Assembly: GCF_900101815.1 (NCBI RefSeq)
Contig: NZ_FNAO01000007.1
Location: 124,001-188,000, forward strand
DNA from: Pricia antarctica
GTDB taxonomy: Bacteria > Bacteroidota > Bacteroidia > Flavobacteriales > Flavobacteriaceae
Direction of reading: 5' to 3'
DNA: 64,000 bases
Of the stretch, positions 25,078 to 34,805 are shown one piece after another. The notes under the pieces were generated by a model. That model had not been told where the DNA came from and ran no database searches. It was given only the letters and a program-made list of their open reading frames with translations. Each line of letters starts with the position of its first letter. The first letter of the stretch is position 1. Made by a program: the position numbers and the translations under genes.

Positions 25078-28000
25078 ATGCTTCCAAAAAAACCACGGCA
25101 ACTTTTGTATGCCCTCATATTGCTTATTTTTTCTGCAGTAGGTACCACAGCCATCGCCAATACTAAGGTCCACGCCATTTTCACTGAGGTCGCTTCCGTT
25201 ATAAAGGAGGTTGCTTCGCCGGAAATGAAAGAGACTGCCAAAGCTGTGCCTGAGCTCAAGGAAACCACGGTAACTAAAAGTGCTGCGGATATTAGTGCGG
25301 CTGCGCCGATGTTCGCTACTATTATTCTGGGGGCAGATGATGTGGTAACCTGTAGTAACGATGGTGCTACCGTCGCCCGATTCAACCTATGTGGTGATTC
25401 CGACGATCGAACGATTTCACTTTCCGGTGCTTCAGGTCCTATTTCTTGGCAGAAATTGGGCGGTTCATGTAGTCCCGATATTAACCAAAACTGTCCGAAT
25501 ACTACGGGTTCATGTTACACCACAGTGGGCACGGGTTCCACATTTAATCTTGACGCCAGTGGTATCTCTGCCACGACAGGGGGCGAGTTTAGGGTCGTGG
25601 CCAATGGCCAGCCCTATTATTTCAAGGTTAAGAAAAGTACGATTACCCAAAGCTTTGTTAAAAATGACTTTGTTTGTGGCGTACCGGGCAGGATACAGAT
25701 AACCGGACTTTCAAGTGCCTACGAATTCAGTATTGACAATGGTGGTGGATTTGGCCCATGGCAGGGACCAATTTTCAATAATCTGATGCCCAACACCTAC
25801 ATTGTAAAGGCGCGCTTGCGCAATACGGCCAACACCTGTGAATATCCGTATGCGCCGATCCTCATTGAGCAGCAAGATATCGCTATCGATGTCACCTTTA
25901 CCGATGCCCAGTGTTCGGGTGAGACCGGTACCGTCACGGTAACCGCAGGTAACGTACCGGGGCCATTTAAGTATACCTTGTTGGACGACACCGGAACAGC
26001 ACAAGAGTTTACCGCTTTTATTCCCGATAATCCCTACACCTTTTCGGCCGTAGGTTTTGGTACATATACGGTACAGGTAGAAACAACGCAATGTACTGGC
26101 GATCCCTTGGCTGGAATCGATCCGCCGAGACAGGATAGGGATACCTCGAACAATCCTATAATTATAGGTGCTGGGGTTTCGGCCTTGGATGCCCGGGCGG
26201 AACCTAATAACAGCTTTAGTACCGCCTGCGGTATCAGCAGTGTCGATATTACCGTGTATACGTCGGGAGGAACGGCGCCCTATACCTATATCGTGAACGG
26301 AGCAGGACCCTCGAGTCCCAATTACGCTGCTTCAAGAGTCGAAACGGTGAACAGTCCCGGTACCTATGAATTTTTGATTACCGATGCGAATGGATGTACG
26401 ATTACGGCCTCTGCCAACGTCGCCGAACTTACTCCGCCGGATATTACCGTAGCTGGAGTTGACGGAACCTGTACCAATGGTGGGGCACGCCTTGAATTTT
26501 CGATTATCGATGCAAAAGGGTATGACCTACAGTTTAGGGCCGCTCCGGGTGATCCTTGGAGCAATAACCTCATATTAACCGTAACTGCTGGAGCCTATAA
26601 CAGCATTGAGGTGCAATATGAATCGGGTGCCTTCAGCTGTATTTTGGCTATGCCGAACACGGTAGCGGTCACCGAAGTCGGAACGATTACCGGTGACGCG
26701 ATTAAAAATTTCGATGTTTCCTGTAATTTGGGAGGCGGCACCACGGGTGGCGAGATTGAATTTACCGGTCCGTTTACGGGAGGCTCGGGCACCGGCTATC
26801 AATTCAGCCTTGACGGCACCAATTTTTCGGCTACCACATTATATTCCGGACTTTCCGCAGGGGTATATAACCCAGTTATCATCGATGACAGTGGTTGCCG
26901 GAGAGTTTTGACAGCAATTACCATTACCGGGGTAACGCCCCCGACAAACCTCGATTTTGCCCAGAGTAACATCAATTGTGGGTTGGGTTCATCCGATGTG
27001 CAGTTGACACCGACGAGTACCAACACCATTTCCACCTACGAAATTGTTAGTCCAATTACGGCGAGTAACGGCACTGGACTTTTTACCGGCCTTAACACTG
27101 GTACCACCTATACGTTTCGTATAACGGACGATAGAAACTGTAGTTATACCGAAACCTTTACCCCTGTAACCATCAGTTCAATTCGGGCGCGGGTAAAATC
27201 GGGCGGTGACCTACGGGTCTGTACCGGTGCAACGGACGGTTCCGGCACGTATCTGATAGATGGATTTGGAAATAACTATACGTATAATATTAACGGAGGC
27301 CCTGAAAGTGCTCCGCAAAATGATGCAGAAGTAGACTTGCCACCGTCTGGCGCAGGTACCTATGTAATTACCGTCACCGATGCCGATACCGGATGTACCG
27401 ATACGGCTAGTTTCGATATAGTAGAACCAGGTGCTCCGATAGATCTTACGGGTACTGTTAGAGACATGAGCTGTGCCAATGGCAATAGTGGCCGAGTTAT
27501 CGGCAACGCTACCGGAGGCTGGGGCGCTTATCGTTATACATTGACCTATCCAAATGCAAGTACGGTCGGGCCAAGATCGAACCGTACGTTCAATAACCTA
27601 ACGGCAGCCGGCAACTATCGGCTTAGTGTCGTGGATGCCGAAGGATGTACCGATACCTTTGATTTTACATTAACCCAGATTGATGCGCCGGCCATTGCCT
27701 TAGATGCCGCGGCATCCGATTACTGCTTTGTTCCCGGAACGGGAGCTACCGTTGGCGTAACCTCTACGGCGGGCTCCGCGCTATTGGCTACCCATCAATA
27801 CCGCATCAACGGAGGAAGCCTACAGGGGAGCCCTGTTTTTACAGGGCTTACGCCTGGAAACTATACCATCGAAGTAGTCGATGGTAATAATTGTAGGGAT
27901 GCCGTTAATGTTACGGTACGTCCGCAGTTACGTGTGAATACAAGTATCGACACCGATATTCCCTGTGGGGGATCACCAGGTCAGATCCGGGTAAGTATTA

Positions 28001-31000
28001 CCGGAGGCTATTTGGCCAGTGCCGCGCCAAAGGATTATCAGGTCAGTGATGACAATGGTGCAACTTACGGAATTGCGCAGCCCTTGATTGCGAATAGCTT
28101 TTTATATCCGGTAACCACTGGAGCTACTTATGTTTTTAGGGTTACGGATAACGAAGGCTGCGAAGCGTTTTCTTCTCCGTTGGTAGTAGATCCTGCGCAG
28201 CAGATCGCTGCCGCTGCAGTCGACGTAAAGGATGTAAGCTGTGCCAGAACGGATAATGGAATAGTTACCATACGGCCGGATGCCACTAGCGGAATACCTC
28301 CCTACGAGGTCAGTTTTGACGGTGGGGCGTTTACCTCCCAAACCGTGTATTCAAACTTGACCGTTGGCACCTATCCTTTTGTGGTGCGCGATGCACGTGG
28401 TTGTGAAACTCCTGCTGCCGATGCGGTAGTCGGCACCGACAACACCCCCGCACCTGATGCTACGGTCAGCGAGTTGAGCGCCACCTGTAGTCCCGGCGGC
28501 GCTGTGTCCGGGGGCATCCGGATAGACAATGTGACCAACGGTTCGGAGAATTTTTCCTTCCGTATCGAGGATAGCACAGGCACGATTGTGGTCCAAGAGG
28601 ATGATATTGCCCGCGCAGATATTATTCCCTATGACATCACCGATTCGGCATTAATCCCCGGCATGTACACCGTCATTACTTTGGATGCCAATGGTTGTAG
28701 GGATATTGATATCGTTGAGATTACGCAATCGGAAGTAACGGTAACACCATTGCCCGTACCTTCACCATCTTGTACTATCCTAGGTTTCAGCGAAACGGTG
28801 GATATCGTGGGCGGAACCGGACCTTTCTTGATCCGGTTAGAAAATGATCCTGCCGCACCGGTCAGTCCTAACGTTTCGCCAAGAAGACATACGTTTAACG
28901 GACTTCAATTCGGTGTGACCTATACCGTAGAAGTTACCGATACGTTTACAGGATGCATTTATTTGGATGAGATCCCCCCTGTTTCCGGGCCATCCCTTTT
29001 AGCGGTTACCGCAACTTCAACACCAGGCGCCTGTAATATAACGAATAGAAATGGTGAGATTACCTATGAGGTTACCGGATTTAATCCCGGTACGGACAAT
29101 CTCCGAATTGAGCTAATGGACAATGAAGACGGTTCCCTTACGCTGATCGAAACGGTTACTCCCGTTTCCGACCCCTACTCGAACACGTATGGTGCGCTCG
29201 CCGGTGACTATCAAATTATTGTTACCAATTTAACCGACAATTGTTCCAACGCAACGGCGGTGCTTATAGATGAAAACTTGCCTGCCATCGATATCCTGGC
29301 CGAAGAGGCCGCAAACTGTAATGCAGCGGGACAGATTACGGTGCAGGGCCGGGGAGGTGATGGGGGTCCCTATGAATTCGCCTATTTAAACCAAGGCGCA
29401 CCGGAACCATCGGTTGCAGATCCGGCCTGGACCACGGAGACCACCTTTGTTGCCATTGCAGGTAATTATGATATATATGTACGCGACGGTAGTGGCTGTA
29501 CCTCATTTGATATTGCAACGGTGATTCAATTAGATCCCGATTTGGTGCCCCCGACTGTCGATGTGGTGAACCAATGTATCGTTACGGCAACGGCTTTTGA
29601 TATCACGGTCTCGATGCCACTTACGGTAAATACCCCACGATTTACGCTTGCTGGCGATACCCAATTAGGTACTGACATCGGTAACGGTGTTTATGAATTT
29701 ACCTATCAGGTGGCTAGTCCCGGTTCGTATGTCGTCGATGTTACGGATGCCAATGGATGTACCAGCCAAGCGACCGCCGAGGTTTACGAATTTCTTTCCG
29801 CTTTTGGTGATTTCAGTACGATGCCCACTTGTAACGCGGCCGATGGAACAATTACCATGAACGTGATCGGCGGTAGCAATGATTTTGATTATCAATTGCA
29901 GGACAGCAGCGGAACGACGGATATCGGAGCACCGATTACAGGTACCCGATTGGACGGTATCATCACCGGGGTCGCCCCGGGTACCTATAAGGTCGAAGTG
30001 ACCGATAACGAGACCGGTTGTGTTTTTGTTGGAGATGTTCAATTGATAGCGGCCATACCTCCGGTAATAAATACCGAAGACCATCAAGATATTACCTGTC
30101 ATGATGTGAATGACGGCACCATCAACATTACGCTTCAAAGCGGTACGGATGTCGATACGCCCATTGAATTTATTTTAAGAAACGTTCCCTCGGCAAGCGA
30201 GGTGACGCGAAATAATGCGGGATCCTTTGATAGCTTGGGCGAGGGCGATTATCAAGTGGAGGTTTTGACCGCAAGAGGATGCTCCGTACTTTCCTCCATC
30301 ATTACCATCGATAATCCCGCCGATTTCATTATTACGGCCAATGCACCGGACTTTACCTGTGAGCCCGCGGCCAATCGTTTTAGTTCTACACTAATTACGG
30401 TGACTGTTGATGGGACAAATCCAGGTACTGTCGGCGGTGGCTATCAATACAGTATTGAAGGCTTTACCAATTATCAGACGGCGAATACCTTTGAGATCGT
30501 CGACGATGGTACGCCTAGAAATATTACCGTGTATGCTATCGATGGTAATGGTTGCCAGACCACTTTTGATTTGCCGACAATTAATCTGCCATTAGATGTA
30601 GTTCCTACGCTTAACGTGATTGCTCCGTTGAACTGTGCGAATCCCGAAGAAGTTGAGATATCCGTGACCGGTACTGCCGATTTTACGGTAATCACTACCG
30701 GACCTGTTACCACCAGCGTAGCCGACGTTTCGGTTATCGGTGGAAGCATTGCTACCGTTTCCTTGCCCGATGCCGGCGATTACTTCTTCGTAGTACGGGA
30801 TGATTCCCCAGGCGGATGTAGTTACCCTTTACCGGTACACTCGGTCGAGATTCCTATTAACCCGACCGTGACTATTACCCCGGCCAATCCCGTAATATGT
30901 GCCATGCCCGGTAATGATGGTGCTCTTTTTATCGAGGTATCCGATTATGTGGGAACGTATGATTATCGCGTATATGAGGCTTCCGATGTAGGTAAAACAA

Positions 31001-33615
31001 CGATTATAGCCACAGGTAATTTCGATACCGGCAACTTCCCCGATGTCAATGGGGATGCCGCGCGGATTACCGGACTACCCGGCGGTAATTATTTTGTAGA
31101 GGTAGTTGCCACGGATGTGCCTTTTTGCTCTTCCGATAGTGGTGTGGCCACCATTCGCGTACCGAACGGGCAACTTGATGTGACCGCCATAGAGATAGGT
31201 AATGTAACCTGTAGCGATAATTTAGGAACAATTTCAGCGACCGGAAGCGGGGGTTGGGATACTGATCCGTATGAATATCGCTTACTACAGAATGGTGTTG
31301 AAATCGTTCCTTTCGGTACGGTAAATATATTTAACAACTTGTCAAGTGGGGACGATTATCAAGTCGAAATTCGCGATTTTGAAGGTTGTACCGATATCTT
31401 TGACATTGATTTGCCTTCGATACCCGCGATTAACGCCGGAATACGTGAACCACAGAATCTGGTTTGCCCCGGGGGTAATAATGCAGTTTTGGAAGCCTTT
31501 AATATGACCACGGGCAATCCTGGTGCAGAAGGCGGTGTATCGGGTGCAGGTTATAAATATCAGTTGATCTACTTGGATAGTGACATGACGGGAATGCCCA
31601 CACCAAGTGGACTCGACGAGCGAGATCGCAGCGGCTTGCAGGACAGTCCTACTTTTACGGGAACATCCGGCGGTGTGATCAGTGCCGGATGGTACGCCAT
31701 TGAAATCACGTCGAGCTTTAACTGTAATTTTGTTACACCACCTTATGAAGTTATTCCGCCACCTCCCGTTCGGCCACGATTGGTTCAGACCCAGGTACCC
31801 GGTTGTGGTGGCCGTGGTGAAATGGAACTGGCCATTGAAAATCCCGATCCCGACCCGAGCGTTGTCTATGAATATGTATTGGTGGAAAATGGAGTGCAAA
31901 TAGGTGTTTATGCGGATATGGCCGGCACAAGCTTCCGATTTCCCGGGGATGCAGGTATTACGTACCAAGTCGATGTACGTAAGAAAAACCTGAGCAACGT
32001 GTGCACGGCAGTTCGTTCGAATGGTATTACCATGACCGACGCTTCGGGGATTACCTTGCTACCGAATGCTCCAGGTGATATTTCCTGTGCCTCCGAAAAT
32101 GATGGCCGTATCGAATCGTTTACTAACGGTGGGGTGGGCAACGAAGAGTTTCGCTTGTACATCGGTGATCCCGTAGATGCTTTTAGTCCCGATTCGGGAG
32201 CACGGTTGATCCGTACGCAGGATTTTGGCACCTTTGAAGGTCTGGACGAACAGTCGAACGCCTATTACATAGCAGTGACCAGTGGGGTAACCTGTAGTGA
32301 TATATTTGGACCTATTTCCATTCTCAGACCAGACCCCATAGTGTTCACATCGACCGAAACACCGGTGAGTTGTACCGGGGAATCCGACGGTTCGATTACC
32401 CTAGAGGTTACCAGCGGTGGTGAAGGCCTTATCCAATTTGCAATAGCCCCGAACTTTAACGAGTTCTTTACGGATGTCACCAATCCGGGAGTATATACTT
32501 TTGAGGATTTGGCAGCCGGAGATTACGAAATCTTGATTCAAGACGAAAATGGTTGTTTTGAAAAAGACCTCATTACCGTCATAGAACCTGCTCAACTGAT
32601 GGTGGCCGATGTCGCCACGAATCCGGAAACGTGTATCTCCGCGGCAGACGGTTCGGCGCAGTTAACGGTAACCGGAGGAACGCCGTTTGTCGATCCCATT
32701 ACGTTGGCACCCTATTACGAAACTAAATTGATGGGTCCCGGTTCCGATGGTAGCGAGGTGTTCGAAAGAAATGACAATCTGTTTTTTGACAATCTGGCCG
32801 GTGGTGTAAGCTATCTTGTTTTTATTCAAGATGCGAATAGGTGCGAGACTTTTGTCGAGGTGCCGATTGAAATCGGTGTCGATTTGACCGCCGAGCCCAT
32901 CTTACAGTACGGTTGTGAGGGTATTTTCCCGAACAGCACGACGCGTGTCGAGTTGCAGGATACTAGCCGTATCTCGGAAATCCTGTTCGCCCTGGATCCC
33001 ATCGACCCGTCGGATGCTATTACTGCATTGGCCACGGACGAACGTGCATGGGGCGACCTGCCGGTAGGTAACCATATCGTGTATATCTATCATGAAAACG
33101 GATGTACCAATACTGTGGAATTCGAGATAGACGCGTATGAACCGCTGACCTTGGACGCGCAAAAAACAGGTCCGAACGAACTGACTGCGATTGCGGCCGG
33201 TGGTTTCGGCGGCTACGAATATTTCTTTAACGGGCAATCCTACGGGAGCGAGGGCATTTATACCACCACCGATAGCGGTACCGTCGAGGTGCGCGTGGTC
33301 GATGAAAGAGGATGTGTCGTGGTAGCTTCCATTCCCTTCGAATTTACCGGTATGCTGGAAATCCCTAACTTCTTTAGCCCGAACGGTGACAATGAGAACG
33401 ATTTTTGGTCCCCGAAAAACAGGGAGTTCTTCCCCAATATCGAAGTGATCATCTATGATCGTTACGGTAGAGTAGTAGCAGAACTGAATCAGGTCAGTGA
33501 ATGGGACGGGCTGTACGACGGCAAAGAATTGCCCTCCGGTGATTACTGGTACGTGGTTAACCAGAACGATAAACGTTCGACGCGGTATGTGGGGCATTTT
33601 ACGCTCTACCGCTAG
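25078..33615 (+). CDS. Giant SprB-like surface adhesin with T9SS type B C-terminal domain
   Basis: A 2845-residue secreted protein. A signal peptide (LLYALILLIFSAVGTTAIA) is followed by a charged Glu/Lys/Ala-rich spacer to about residue 75. A Cys-containing N-terminal domain comes next, then some two dozen or more Thr/Asp/Gly-rich modules of roughly 80-100 residues, each tending to end 'GtYtv.v.D..GC'. These resemble SprB repeats and Ig/PKD-like domains. The last 85 residues (PNFFSPNGDNENDFW, IYDRYGRVV, WDGLYDGKELPSGDYWYVV) are the gliding-motility-associated/CHU_C type B sorting domain recognised by T9SS. Such proteins are moved along or anchored to the cell surface. No PorP/SprF-like partner lies next to it, which is unusual because many are paired. 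It is monocistronic, with a strong terminator. Confidence 0.93.
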   Translation: MLPKKPRQLLYALILLIFSAVGTTAIANTKVHAIFTEVASVIKEVASPEMKETAKAVPELKETTVTKSAADISAAAPMFATIILGADDVVTCSNDGATVARFNLCGDSDDRTISLSGASGPISWQKLGGSCSPDINQNCPNTTGSCYTTVGTGSTFNLDASGISATTGGEFRVVANGQPYYFKVKKSTITQSFVKNDFVCGVPGRIQITGLSSAYEFSIDNGGGFGPWQGPIFNNLMPNTYIVKARLRNTANTCEYPYAPILIEQQDIAIDVTFTDAQCSGETGTVTVTAGNVPGPFKYTLLDDTGTAQEFTAFIPDNPYTFSAVGFGTYTVQVETTQCTGDPLAGIDPPRQDRDTSNNPIIIGAGVSALDARAEPNNSFSTACGISSVDITVYTSGGTAPYTYIVNGAGPSSPNYAASRVETVNSPGTYEFLITDANGCTITASANVAELTPPDITVAGVDGTCTNGGARLEFSIIDAKGYDLQFRAAPGDPWSNNLILTVTAGAYNSIEVQYESGAFSCILAMPNTVAVTEVGTITGDAIKNFDVSCNLGGGTTGGEIEFTGPFTGGSGTGYQFSLDGTNFSATTLYSGLSAGVYNPVIIDDSGCRRVLTAITITGVTPPTNLDFAQSNINCGLGSSDVQLTPTSTNTISTYEIVSPITASNGTGLFTGLNTGTTYTFRITDDRNCSYTETFTPVTISSIRARVKSGGDLRVCTGATDGSGTYLIDGFGNNYTYNINGGPESAPQNDAEVDLPPSGAGTYVITVTDADTGCTDTASFDIVEPGAPIDLTGTVRDMSCANGNSGRVIGNATGGWGAYRYTLTYPNASTVGPRSNRTFNNLTAAGNYRLSVVDAEGCTDTFDFTLTQIDAPAIALDAAASDYCFVPGTGATVGVTSTAGSALLATHQYRINGGSLQGSPVFTGLTPGNYTIEVVDGNNCRDAVNVTVRPQLRVNTSIDTDIPCGGSPGQIRVSITGGYLASAAPKDYQVSDDNGATYGIAQPLIANSFLYPVTTGATYVFRVTDNEGCEAFSSPLVVDPAQQIAAAAVDVKDVSCARTDNGIVTIRPDATSGIPPYEVSFDGGAFTSQTVYSNLTVGTYPFVVRDARGCETPAADAVVGTDNTPAPDATVSELSATCSPGGAVSGGIRIDNVTNGSENFSFRIEDSTGTIVVQEDDIARADIIPYDITDSALIPGMYTVITLDANGCRDIDIVEITQSEVTVTPLPVPSPSCTILGFSETVDIVGGTGPFLIRLENDPAAPVSPNVSPRRHTFNGLQFGVTYTVEVTDTFTGCIYLDEIPPVSGPSLLAVTATSTPGACNITNRNGEITYEVTGFNPGTDNLRIELMDNEDGSLTLIETVTPVSDPYSNTYGALAGDYQIIVTNLTDNCSNATAVLIDENLPAIDILAEEAANCNAAGQITVQGRGGDGGPYEFAYLNQGAPEPSVADPAWTTETTFVAIAGNYDIYVRDGSGCTSFDIATVIQLDPDLVPPTVDVVNQCIVTATAFDITVSMPLTVNTPRFTLAGDTQLGTDIGNGVYEFTYQVASPGSYVVDVTDANGCTSQATAEVYEFLSAFGDFSTMPTCNAADGTITMNVIGGSNDFDYQLQDSSGTTDIGAPITGTRLDGIITGVAPGTYKVEVTDNETGCVFVGDVQLIAAIPPVINTEDHQDITCHDVNDGTINITLQSGTDVDTPIEFILRNVPSASEVTRNNAGSFDSLGEGDYQVEVLTARGCSVLSSIITIDNPADFIITANAPDFTCEPAANRFSSTLITVTVDGTNPGTVGGGYQYSIEGFTNYQTANTFEIVDDGTPRNITVYAIDGNGCQTTFDLPTINLPLDVVPTLNVIAPLNCANPEEVEISVTGTADFTVITTGPVTTSVADVSVIGGSIATVSLPDAGDYFFVVRDDSPGGCSYPLPVHSVEIPINPTVTITPANPVICAMPGNDGALFIEVSDYVGTYDYRVYEASDVGKTTIIATGNFDTGNFPDVNGDAARITGLPGGNYFVEVVATDVPFCSSDSGVATIRVPNGQLDVTAIEIGNVTCSDNLGTISATGSGGWDTDPYEYRLLQNGVEIVPFGTVNIFNNLSSGDDYQVEIRDFEGCTDIFDIDLPSIPAINAGIREPQNLVCPGGNNAVLEAFNMTTGNPGAEGGVSGAGYKYQLIYLDSDMTGMPTPSGLDERDRSGLQDSPTFTGTSGGVISAGWYAIEITSSFNCNFVTPPYEVIPPPPVRPRLVQTQVPGCGGRGEMELAIENPDPDPSVVYEYVLVENGVQIGVYADMAGTSFRFPGDAGITYQVDVRKKNLSNVCTAVRSNGITMTDASGITLLPNAPGDISCASENDGRIESFTNGGVGNEEFRLYIGDPVDAFSPDSGARLIRTQDFGTFEGLDEQSNAYYIAVTSGVTCSDIFGPISILRPDPIVFTSTETPVSCTGESDGSITLEVTSGGEGLIQFAIAPNFNEFFTDVTNPGVYTFEDLAAGDYEILIQDENGCFEKDLITVIEPAQLMVADVATNPETCISAADGSAQLTVTGGTPFVDPITLAPYYETKLMGPGSDGSEVFERNDNLFFDNLAGGVSYLVFIQDANRCETFVEVPIEIGVDLTAEPILQYGCEGIFPNSTTRVELQDTSRISEILFALDPIDPSDAITALATDERAWGDLPVGNHIVYIYHENGCTNTVEFEIDAYEPLTLDAQKTGPNELTAIAAGGFGGYEYFFNGQSYGSEGIYTTTDSGTVEVRVVDERGCVVVASIPFEFTGMLEIPNFFSPNGDNENDFWSPKNREFFPNIEVIIYDRYGRVVAELNQVSEWDGLYDGKELPSGDYWYVVNQNDKRSTRYVGHFTLYR

Positions 33616-33642
33616 TAGCTGAAACATATTGGACTTTAAAAT

Positions 33643-33673
33643 AACGGATGTTCCTTCGGGGCATCCGTTTTTT
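33643..33673 (+). terminator. Rho-independent terminator of the adhesin gene
   Basis: The stem AACGGATG / CATCCGTT is extended by partial CC/GG pairing, closed by a TTCG tetraloop, and followed by a T run (33668-33673). It is 27 bp after the stop codon. Confidence 0.85.
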
Positions 33674-33826
33674 GTTAGCTAACCGTACATGTAAGGTGCT
33701 ATTTAAAACTTTTTCATAAAAATATAATTAAAGCGTAGTACTTAGTTCTTTCATCGGCATACCTGCTCGCCCAACTATTTCCTATCCATAATTTGATACC
33801 TTTAGGACTTAAAATCAAATCTTCGG

Positions 33827-34642
33827 ATGTCTAAAAACATAATTTTTCTTCTACTCATTGCACTAACCTTCCAAAGCTGCTCCGCCCAAGCGAAATACCG
33901 CTTGATCGATGCCGAACAGGAGGTGGTTACCAAGGAAAACTTCAGCTACTATCTGTATTATCCGGAGGATTATGGGGATATTGAGGATACAACGAATAAT
34001 GACGATACAAGGGATAACGGAGCTGTCGGTGATAGAAAGGATATAGCCGATAAAAAGGATGTCGCCGATTCTGCTGAAAAAAAATTCCCCTTATTATTGT
34101 TTCTCCATGGCGGCGGCGAGTCGGGGGATAGCTTGGTCAAAGTGAGACGTAACGGACCACCGAAATTGATTGCCCGCGGCAAGAAATTTCCTTTTTTGAT
34201 ACTCGCGCCCCAAAATCCCCATAAAAAGAAATGGTGGGATACCAAGGCGATCAAACAATTGTTGGATACCATTGTAGCGAACAACCGAGTGGATAAAAGC
34301 CGTATCTATCTGACCGGATTAAGCAGGGGAGGGGGCGCAGCATGGGAAATGGCGGTGCAATATCCCGAAACTTTTGCCGCCATGGCGGTCGTCTGCGGCA
34401 TGACTCCAGTTCCATATGCTTCTTGGATCGATAAGACCATGCCCATTTGGGTCTTTCATGGAATAGAAGATCAATCCATCCCCATTTCGGAATCCGATGA
34501 AATGGTCAAAAAATTGCGGGAGATGGGGTATAATGTACGCTTTACAAGATACAAGGGAGTGGGCCACGATTCGTGGATACAGGCCTACGAAACCGAGACT
34601 TTGTACGATTGGTTTGTGCAGCAAAAACGTAAAGCCAAATAA
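33827..34642 (+). CDS. Predicted alpha/beta-hydrolase esterase lipoprotein
   Basis: A 271-residue lipoprotein (signal ending LTFQSCSAQ, Cys18) of the phospholipase/carboxylesterase 'predicted peptidase' group. The nucleophile elbow is TGLSRGGGAAWEMA. The acid is probably the Asp of FHGIEDQSIP and the histidine lies in GVGHDSWIQA. The oxyanion region is LLFLHGGGESGD. An acidic, low-complexity segment of about 35 residues (roughly residues 49-85, with an 18-bp tandem duplication coding DRKDIA/DKKDVA) interrupts the N-terminal part of the fold. Its neighbours are a sulfatase and a SusC/D locus, so removal of ester groups from a polysaccharide is plausible but unproven. Confidence 0.83.
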   Translation: MSKNIIFLLLIALTFQSCSAQAKYRLIDAEQEVVTKENFSYYLYYPEDYGDIEDTTNNDDTRDNGAVGDRKDIADKKDVADSAEKKFPLLLFLHGGGESGDSLVKVRRNGPPKLIARGKKFPFLILAPQNPHKKKWWDTKAIKQLLDTIVANNRVDKSRIYLTGLSRGGGAAWEMAVQYPETFAAMAVVCGMTPVPYASWIDKTMPIWVFHGIEDQSIPISESDEMVKKLREMGYNVRFTRYKGVGHDSWIQAYETETLYDWFVQQKRKAK

Positions 34643-34805
34643 ATTTGCAAGGTTTGAGGCCGAGCACCCGGATACCTTTCAGATCAGCCTTTCATGAAAA
34701 ACCGTGTTGATGGTCGTCCAAAAAAGGGTTCAACAAATGATTTTACCGATTTTTTCGTTAAATTCCCCTTCCAAAGCAAGTATCCTCCTTCAAAAAAGCC
34801 ATCCC

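Noticed and set aside
31342-31968. 208-codon minus-strand ORF inside the adhesin gene
   Set aside because: The repetitive, Thr/Asp-rich adhesin codons leave the opposite strand open; the translation shows no domain.
25900-32900. Regularly spaced similar DNA segments that could be taken for a repeat array such as CRISPR
   Set aside because: They are diverged, in-frame protein modules of one continuous ORF with unequal spacing and no identical short repeats.
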